Of a stretch of DNA of 15,348 nucleotides, positions 6,670-12,263 are shown piece by piece (positions within the stretch are counted from its first letter, which is position 1; the number at the start of each line of letters is the position of its first letter). Under the pieces are notes generated by a model. The model did no database searches, was not told where the DNA came from, and saw only the letters and a program-made list of their open reading frames with translations. The translations under genes were made by a program, and so were the position numbers. The stretch comes from DATJFH01 sp035495815 (GTDB taxonomy: Bacteria > Acidobacteriota > Terriglobia > Bryobacterales > Bryobacteraceae): contig DATJFH010000291.1 of assembly GCA_035495815.1 (NCBI GenBank), positions 1 to 15,348 of the forward strand, given 5' to 3'.

Positions 6670-7748
6670 AATGCCTCACAAACGGCGGCGCCGACCTGTT
6701 CGGTGGTCGCCGGCGGACCGGACGGGCGCAGATCGGCGGTTACCCTGCCGCTGTCGAGCACCGCCTCCATGGCGGCGTTCACGGCTGCGGCCTCCTCGGT
6801 CAACGCGAAACTGTATTCGAGCATGGCGGCCACCGAGCCGATCGCGCCCAGCGGGTTGGCTTTGTTCTGACCGGCGATGTCCGGGGCCGAGCCGTGCACG
6901 GGCTCGTAGAGTCCCACCCAGACGCCGGACGCTTTCCTGGCGCCGATCGAAGCGGACGGCAGCATGCCGATCGACCCGGCCAGCACGGCGCCCTCATCAC
7001 TCAAAATATCGCCGAACATGTTCTCGGTCACCACCACGTCGAACCGCCGCGGGTTCAGCACGAGCTGCATGGCGCAGTTGTCGACCAGCAGGTGATCGAG
7101 GGCCACGTCCGGAAAGTCCGCGGCCACTTCGGTCACCACGCGGCGCCAGAGCTGCGAATTTTCGAGCACGTTGGATTTGTCGACCGAGGTCAGCTTCTTC
7201 CGCCGCCCCCGCGCCAGGTGGAATGCCATGCGCGACACGCGCTCGATTTCGGCGCGCGTGTAGACCATCGTGTTGACTGCCCGCTCGCCGGCTCCCGAGC
7301 CCGAAATGCCGCGCGGCGCGCCGTAATACATGCCGCCGGTCAGCTCCCGGACGATGATCATGTCCGTGCCGTCCACCAGGTGGTTCTTGAGCGGAGAGGA
7401 GTCGAGCAGCGATTTGTACGACCGCACCGGACGCAGGTTCGCATACACTCCCAGCGTCTTGCGAATGCCGAGCAGCCCTTTCTCGGGACGCTTCTCCGGG
7501 GGTGCGTCGTCGAACTCAGGAAGTCCCACCGCGCCCATCAGCGTGGCGTCCGCTTCGAGCGCCAGCTTGGCCGTCTCCTCGGGCATGGGGACGCCGGTCT
7601 TGTGAATCGCGATCCCGCCGAGCAGCGCTTCGCCGAGCTTCAGCGTGTGCCCCCACTTCTCCGCCACCCGCCGCAGCACACGTACCGCCTGGCAGGTGAC
7701 TTCCGTGCCAATCCCGTCTCCGGGTAAAACCAGAATGTTGAGATTCAT
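6666..7748 (-). CDS. leuB: 3-isopropylmalate dehydrogenase
   Basis: A 360-residue LeuB that oxidises and decarboxylates 3-isopropylmalate to 2-ketoisocaproate with NAD+. Visible landmarks are the N-terminal LPGDGIGTEV (8-17), the substrate-recognition loop with LLGIRKTLGVYANLRPVR (92-109), RELTGGMYYG (134-143) with catalytic Tyr141, Lys191 (VDKSNVL), the metal ligands Asp223, Asp247 and Asp251 (GDILSDE), and the NAD-binding segment EPVHGSAPDIAGQNKANP (282-299). The RELTGG and loop sequences favour isopropylmalate over isocitrate or homoisocitrate dehydrogenase. The start at 7748 overlaps the leuA stop as ATGA. The C-terminus (PPATTEQVGAAVCEAL) is typical. Confidence 0.97.
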   Translation of the reverse strand: MNLNILVLPGDGIGTEVTCQAVRVLRRVAEKWGHTLKLGEALLGGIAIHKTGVPMPEETAKLALEADATLMGAVGLPEFDDAPPEKRPEKGLLGIRKTLGVYANLRPVRSYKSLLDSSPLKNHLVDGTDMIIVRELTGGMYYGAPRGISGSGAGERAVNTMVYTRAEIERVSRMAFHLARGRRKKLTSVDKSNVLENSQLWRRVVTEVAADFPDVALDHLLVDNCAMQLVLNPRRFDVVVTENMFGDILSDEGAVLAGSIGMLPSASIGARKASGVWVGLYEPVHGSAPDIAGQNKANPLGAIGSVAAMLEYSFALTEEAAAVNAAMEAVLDSGRVTADLRPSGPPATTEQVGAAVCEAL

Positions 7749-8926
7749 TTTCCGATGTAGGCGGGGCGGGTCTGACCCTCTCCCACCACGTTCTCGATGA
7801 TGCCCAGGATCTCCTCGTCGAGCAGTCCCTTCTTGCGGTCGGCCAGAGCGGTGAAGTCGCGATAGACGCGGTCGAGTTCCTCCTTGCCGAGCGCGAAGCC
7901 GAGCTGCTCGCAGCGCTGCTTCAAGGCGTGACGCCCGCTGTGCTTGCCCAGCACCAGCTTCCCTTCGGGCACGCCGACGGTCTTCGGATCGATGATCTCG
8001 TAGGTGGTCTTCTCCTTGAGGTAACCGTCCTGGTGGATGCCCGCTTCATGGGCGAACGCATTGCGTCCGACAATGGCTTTGTTCGGCTGCGGTCCGAAGG
8101 TAATGATGGAGCTGAGCATCTGGCTGGCCGAATACAGGTGCTCGGTGTGGATGCCGGTCTGGAACGGGAAGCGGTCATTGCGGGTCTTCATCGCCATGAC
8201 CACTTCTTCGAGCGAGCAGTTCCCGGCGCGCTCGCCGATGCCGTTGATGGTGCACTCGATCTGCCGCGCCCCGGCCTGCACGGCGGCGATCGAATTCGCG
8301 ACCGCCAGCCCGAGGTCGTCGTGGCAATGCACGCTGACCACCGCGCAATCGCCCAGAGCCTGGACGATGCGGCCGATGATGCCGCCGTACTCGTCCGGCG
8401 TCGAGAATCCCACCGTATCGGGAATATTGACGGTCCGGGCGCCGGCGGCGACTACTGCCTTCGAGATCTTCTCCAGAAAATCGGGCTCGGTGCGGGCGCC
8501 GTCCTCGGCGGAGAATTCCACGTCGTCGACGTGCCGCCGCGCCAGCTCGACCGCCGCCACCGCTTCGTCGAGCACCTGGTCCTGGGACTTCTTGAGCTTG
8601 TACTTCAAATGAATCGGACTAGTGGCCAGGAACGTATGGATGCGCGGCCGCTTGGCATCCGCGAGCGAGGCGGCGGCCCTTTCCACGTCGAGCGTGCAGG
8701 CCCGCGCCAGCGCCGCCACCTGGACCCATCCGTATTCCCGGCTGACCGCCTGCACCGCTTCGAAATCGCCGTCGGAGGCGATGGGGAAGCCGGCCTCGAG
8801 GATATCCACGCCAAGCTCGACCAGCTTGCGCGCCATGCGAAGCTTCTCCGGAACAGTCATGCTGCATCCGGGCGATTGCTCACCGTCCCGGAGCGTCGTA
8901 TCGAAAATATAGACCCGATTGCTCAT
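7745..8926 (-). CDS. leuA: 2-isopropylmalate synthase lacking the C-terminal leucine-binding domain
   Basis: Condenses 2-ketoisovalerate with acetyl-CoA, the first committed step of leucine synthesis. The 393-residue product carries the HMGL-like TIM barrel: FDTTLRDGEQSPGCSM (8-23) with metal ligand Asp14 and catalytic Arg13/Glu17, SVHCHDDLGLAVANS (198-212) with His200 and His202, and NGIGERAGNCSLEEV (228-242) with Asn236. The subdomain with AHEAGIHQDGYLKEKTTYE (292-310) and LGKHSGRHAL (326-335) follows. It stops after DEEILGIIENVVGEGQTRPAYIGK, where classical LeuA of about 510-520 residues continues into the allosteric dimer domain. The next gene starts inside its stop codon, so this is the real end, not a frameshift. 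Homocitrate or citramalate synthase activity is possible on sequence alone, but leuBCD context favours LeuA. AGGAGG lies 7 nt before the ATG. Confidence 0.93.
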   Translation of the reverse strand: MSNRVYIFDTTLRDGEQSPGCSMTVPEKLRMARKLVELGVDILEAGFPIASDGDFEAVQAVSREYGWVQVAALARACTLDVERAAASLADAKRPRIHTFLATSPIHLKYKLKKSQDQVLDEAVAAVELARRHVDDVEFSAEDGARTEPDFLEKISKAVVAAGARTVNIPDTVGFSTPDEYGGIIGRIVQALGDCAVVSVHCHDDLGLAVANSIAAVQAGARQIECTINGIGERAGNCSLEEVVMAMKTRNDRFPFQTGIHTEHLYSASQMLSSIITFGPQPNKAIVGRNAFAHEAGIHQDGYLKEKTTYEIIDPKTVGVPEGKLVLGKHSGRHALKQRCEQLGFALGKEELDRVYRDFTALADRKKGLLDEEILGIIENVVGEGQTRPAYIGK

Positions 8927-8933
8927 AGGGGTT

Positions 8934-8939
8934 CCTCCT
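8934..8939 (-). promoter_or_regulatory. Shine-Dalgarno site of leuA
   Basis: A perfect AGGAGG on the minus strand ends 7 nt before the leuA ATG at 8926. It is the strongest ribosome site in the operon and fixes the start; the three downstream genes rely on ATGA overlaps. Confidence 0.85.
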
Positions 8940-8952
8940 GGTGCTGAGACTC

Positions 8953-8981
8953 AGTATGCCCTAAGGGCTCTGATTTGGCAA
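8953..8981 (-). promoter_or_regulatory. Candidate sigma70-type promoter of leuABCD
   Basis: On the minus strand TTGCCA (8981-8976, five of six to TTGACA) is separated by 17 bp from CATACT (8958-8953, four of six to TATAAT). Transcription would begin near 8946, leaving a leader of about 20 nt. That is too short for a leucine-codon attenuator or a T-box. An upstream AT-rich alternative with TATAAT (9012-9017 region on the minus strand) lacks a recognisable -35. Confidence 0.5.
8958..8968. promoter_or_regulatory. Dyad in the leuA promoter spacer
   Basis: GCCC-TAA-GGGC is a perfect 4-bp-arm dyad lying inside the -35/-10 spacer of the candidate leuA promoter. A second small dyad, CTGAG-A-CTCAG (8944-8954), overlaps the -10 and likely transcription start. 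Both positions would suit a repressor site. Arms are short, so chance cannot be excluded. Confidence 0.3.
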
Positions 8982-8993
8982 ATTTATAATTTG
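8979..8993. promoter_or_regulatory. AT-rich palindrome at the leuA -35, candidate operator
   Basis: CAAATT-TAT-AATTTG is a perfect 6-bp-arm inverted repeat in a 15-bp frame, touching the upstream edge of the proposed -35. AT-rich dyads at this position are typical of activator or repressor binding (LysR- or Lrp-like factors are candidates by analogy only). No regulator gene that would bind it is identifiable, apart from the divergent PadR. Confidence 0.35.
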
Positions 8994-9078
8994 AGATGAT
9001 CTGATTATAACTATTTATGGCTCGCCGTGCCGTCATTTCGGCGTGGCAAACGGCAACGAGCATGAAACACTTTTCCCC

Positions 9079-9107
9079 TTGACATTCTAGGGCTGATATC
9101 GCACAAT
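9079..9107 (+). promoter_or_regulatory. Promoter of padR-ADOP
   Basis: TTGACA (9079-9084), a 17-bp spacer and CACAAT (9102-9107) form a good sigma70-type promoter. The start would be near 9114, about 23 nt before the ATG. The spacer ends in GATATCG, an internally symmetric element where a PadR autorepressor could bind; that last point is inference. Confidence 0.65.
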
Positions 9108-9136
9108 CTCCCCTTGCCGCTCACAGGGAGAAAGAA

Positions 9137-9469
9137 ATGGGAATCGAAAAGAACGAGCTTCTTCAGGGCACCTTGGATATGCTGATTCTAAAAGCATTGG
9201 CGCTGGGCCCCCGGCACGGCTACGGTGTCGCCGAGCGAATTCAACAGACTTCGGGCGATCTGCTTACGGTGGAGGAGGGATCGCTATACCCGGCCCTCCA
9301 CCGCCTCGAAAAGCGGGGTCTCATCCGGTCCCAATGGGGACTTTCCGAGAACAACCGCCGGGCAAAGTTCTACGAACTGACCCCGGACGGGGCAAACCGG
9401 CTCGAAAGCGAATCGGCCAACTGGGCTCGTCTGGCAAAGGCGATTTCCAGAATCCTGCGAACGGTGTAG
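9137..9469 (+). CDS. PadR-family transcriptional regulator (acidobacterial type)
   Basis: A 110-residue winged-helix protein. It opens with the PadR signature LLQGTLDMLILKALALGPRHGYGVAERIQ (two adjoining blocks, 8-36), then the recognition helix and wing GSLYPALHRLEKRGLIRSQW (48-67) and KFYELTPDGANRL (77-89). It lacks the long C-terminal effector helix of classical PadR and matches the short acidobacterial subfamily that sits beside ADOP permeases. The start ATG is preceded by GGGAG with a 6-nt spacer. The stop is 11 bp before the permease start, so the two are one transcript. It most likely represses its own operon in response to an unknown signal, by analogy with other PadR proteins. Confidence 0.95.
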   Translation: MGIEKNELLQGTLDMLILKALALGPRHGYGVAERIQQTSGDLLTVEEGSLYPALHRLEKRGLIRSQWGLSENNRRAKFYELTPDGANRLESESANWARLAKAISRILRTV

Positions 9470-9480
9470 ACGAGGAAGCG

Positions 9481-12192
9481 ATGTGGCTCACCCGCCGCCG
9501 CCAGCGGATCGAACAGGATATCGATGACGAACTCGGATTCCACCTGGAGATGCGGGCAGAGTCCTACCTCCGGACGGGAATGGATCGGCGGCGAGCCGAA
9601 CAGAGCGCCCGCGACCGGTTCGGAAATATCGACGCCATTCGGGAAGAGTGTCGTGAGGTAGCAATGAACTTTTTCGATACATTATTACAAGACCTGCGTT
9701 ATGCCTGGCGGACGCTTGCGGCCAGCCGTGGCTTCACCGCAGCCGCGCTGGCATCCGTGGCCTTAGGAATCGGCGCCACCACCACCATCTTTAGCATTGT
9801 GAACAGCGTCCTGCTGGAACGCCTCCCTTTCCGCGATCCGGATCGCATCGTCGTGGTCTGGGAGTCGTGGCTCAAGAACCCCGGGCCCAACAAGGTGGCC
9901 AGCGCGACCCTGTTCGATTGGAAATTGCAGAGCCAGGTTTTTGATGAATTCGCGGCCATGCATTGGCACTTCCCCGTCACCTTGACCGGGGGGACTCAAT
10001 CCGAGGAGGTGGAAGCGCAGAGAGTCTCAGGCAACTTCTTTCCACTTCTGGGCGTGCAGCCGGTGCTCGGAAGGAACTTCGCCGCGGATGAGGACCGAGC
10101 CCAGGTCATTCTGCTCAGCCACGAATTCTGGCAGCGCAAGTTCGCGGGCGATCGCAATATCATCGGAAAAAGACTGGCGATTGACGGCCAGAGCCACACG
10201 ATCGTCGGAGTGATGCCTCCCGGGATCCGTCTGTTCCGCGTTCCAGGCCTTCCCCAGGATCCGACTTTGTGGTTGCCCCTCCCAAACGGGGGAGCGTCCG
10301 CTGCAGCGTCCGCTGCTCGGTCGAATCTGCGCTGGCTTCACGTGATCGCCCGTTTGAAGGCGGGTGTGAGCCTGCCGCAGGCGCAGAGTTCGATGGACCT
10401 GATGAGCAGCCGGCTGGCGCAGGAGAATCCGCAATTCTACAAGGGCTGGGGAATTCAAGTGGAGCCACTGCACGAGGCCGTGGTCGGGAATTCCCGAACA
10501 CCGCTGCTGGTGCTGATGGGCGCGGTCGCATTCGTTCTTCTGATTGCCAGCGCCAACGTCGCTAATTTGCTACTGGCCCGGGCCTCGGCCAGGGAGCGGG
10601 AGTTTGCGGTTCGTGCCGCTTTGGGCGGGGCGCGGCGCCGGTTGATCCGGCAACTGCTGACCGAAAGCGCGCTTCTGTCGCTTGGGGGAGGGATTCTCGG
10701 CTTTCTCCTGGCGCTGGGAGGTGTTCGCGCGCTGGTGAATATGGCGCCTCCGGAAACGATTCCGCGGGCGGAAGAAATCGGCGTCAATTTCATCGTGCTC
10801 GGCTTCAGCCTGGGCGTCTCCCTGCTGACAGGCCTGATCTTCGGCCTGGCCCCGGCATGGCACGCCAGCAAGGCCAATCTGAACGACAGCTTCAAAACCA
10901 TGGGCCGGGCTTCCACGGCGGGACGAGGCGCACAGCGCACGCGCGGCTTTCTGGTAGCCCTGGAGATCGCGGTGGCTTCAGTGCTGCTGGTCGGAGCGGG
11001 ACTGATGATCCGGACCTTCGTCAGGCTGGAGGCGGTGGATCCCGGTTTCAAAACCGAAAATGTCATCACCATGCAGGCGCATCTGCCCCGGTTCAAGTAC
11101 GCCAGACCGACCGGCAAGAGGGTCGGGAAGAGCAACGATCTGATCGCGATCACTCCCGAGCTGCCGATCCGCATCGAGCAGATGCTGAGTAAGATCGAAA
11201 GTATCGCCGGTGTCGAGATCGCGGGCGCTACTAGCGCTCTGCCCATGACCGTGGGGCAAGGCGGCCGTGCTTTCCAAATAGAGGGACGGCCCAAGCTTGG
11301 GCCGGGTGAGCGGTGGCCTGCGGCGAATTATGCCGCCGTCAGCCCGAATTACTTACGGACGATGGGAATCCCGCTATTGAACGGCCGCCACTTTACAGAA
11401 AGCGATTCGGAGAACGCCGGTCGGGTGGCAATTGTCAGCAAGTCCACCGCCCTCCGCTACTGGCCGGGCGAGAACCCGGTCGGCAAACAAATCCTCATCG
11501 ATGACCTCACTCAGATGGAGTCTACACGGCAAATCGTGGGAGTTGTAGGCGACGTCCGAACTTTCAAGCTCGACGAGGAGCCGGGCCGTCTAATCTACGT
11601 GCCCTACGCGCAGCAACCGCGGTTTTACCCGCACACTGCCTATCACGAACGCCACTTCGTCAACTTCACCATTCGGACGCGCATGGATCCCGCCCCGGTG
11701 ATCGCCATGGCGCGAAAGGCGATTGCCGAATCGGATCCGGACGCGCCTGTGTCCGATGTCAGGACGCTCCGCCAGGTTGTGGCCGCGCAAACCATTCGCC
11801 CGCGTTTCTACATGGCCCTGCTGTCGGCCTTCGCTGGAATGGCATTGTTCCTGGCGGCCGTGGGCATCTACGCAGTGATGGCGTATTCGGTGAACCAGCG
11901 GATTCATGAAATCGGCGTCCGGATGGCATTGGGCGCCCGGCGCGGCGATGTCCTGAAACTCGTCCTGATGCAGTACTCACTGGTGGCTGTGGGCGGTCTC
12001 AGCGTAGGTCTGGCGGCGTCGCTGTACCTGACGCGGTTCATCTCCGGCTGGCTGTACGGCGTTCGCGCAACTGATCCGGCTACTCTGGCCGCCGCTTCCT
12101 TTGTCCTGATAACCGCCGCGATGTTGGGATGCTATATCCCCGCTCACCGCGCCATGGGGATGGATCCCATGGCGGCGCTACGGCACGAGTGA
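9481..12192 (+). CDS. ADOP-type (MacB/FtsX-like) orphan ABC permease
   Basis: A 903-residue inner-membrane protein. Residues 1-63 are a soluble charged prefix with an Asp/Glu/Arg-rich helix, as in many ADOP proteins. Two FtsX-like halves follow: TM1 (about 87-111), a periplasmic MacB-like core (about 115-335), TMs at 341-367, 392-418 and 435-458, then TM 489-512, a second periplasmic core (about 515-770) and TMs at 776-802, 830-853 and 867-888. Conserved coupling-type motifs occur in both halves: REREFAVRAALGGARRRLIRQLL (two blocks, 371-393) and IHEIGVRMALGARRGDVLKLV (two blocks, 808-828). No ATP-binding gene is adjacent, as is typical of this family. GAGGAA in the 11-bp gap after padR decides the ATG at 9481; an internal start at 9664 is an alternative. 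Substrate is unknown; mechanotransmission or efflux is inferred from MacB. Confidence 0.95.
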   Translation: MWLTRRRQRIEQDIDDELGFHLEMRAESYLRTGMDRRRAEQSARDRFGNIDAIREECREVAMNFFDTLLQDLRYAWRTLAASRGFTAAALASVALGIGATTTIFSIVNSVLLERLPFRDPDRIVVVWESWLKNPGPNKVASATLFDWKLQSQVFDEFAAMHWHFPVTLTGGTQSEEVEAQRVSGNFFPLLGVQPVLGRNFAADEDRAQVILLSHEFWQRKFAGDRNIIGKRLAIDGQSHTIVGVMPPGIRLFRVPGLPQDPTLWLPLPNGGASAAASAARSNLRWLHVIARLKAGVSLPQAQSSMDLMSSRLAQENPQFYKGWGIQVEPLHEAVVGNSRTPLLVLMGAVAFVLLIASANVANLLLARASAREREFAVRAALGGARRRLIRQLLTESALLSLGGGILGFLLALGGVRALVNMAPPETIPRAEEIGVNFIVLGFSLGVSLLTGLIFGLAPAWHASKANLNDSFKTMGRASTAGRGAQRTRGFLVALEIAVASVLLVGAGLMIRTFVRLEAVDPGFKTENVITMQAHLPRFKYARPTGKRVGKSNDLIAITPELPIRIEQMLSKIESIAGVEIAGATSALPMTVGQGGRAFQIEGRPKLGPGERWPAANYAAVSPNYLRTMGIPLLNGRHFTESDSENAGRVAIVSKSTALRYWPGENPVGKQILIDDLTQMESTRQIVGVVGDVRTFKLDEEPGRLIYVPYAQQPRFYPHTAYHERHFVNFTIRTRMDPAPVIAMARKAIAESDPDAPVSDVRTLRQVVAAQTIRPRFYMALLSAFAGMALFLAAVGIYAVMAYSVNQRIHEIGVRMALGARRGDVLKLVLMQYSLVAVGGLSVGLAASLYLTRFISGWLYGVRATDPATLAAASFVLITAAMLGCYIPAHRAMGMDPMAALRHE
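10293..10316 (+). repeat. In-frame 12-bp tandem duplication in the ADOP gene
   Basis: AGCGTCCGCTGC occurs twice head to tail, giving Ala-Ser-Ala-Ala twice in the first periplasmic core (about residues 272-279). The unit is a multiple of three, so copy-number change would alter length without breaking the frame. Confidence 0.8.
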
Positions 12193-12263
12193 CCACCCCT
12201 GCCGCCGAACGGGCGCGACTAAAATTGTCCACATGGCGGCGGACATGATAGCGTGATTCTACG

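Noticed and set aside
8930..9000. Leucine attenuator or T-box leader before leuA.
   Set aside because: The probable leader is about 20 nt, has no leucine-codon leader peptide and no room for alternative hairpins.
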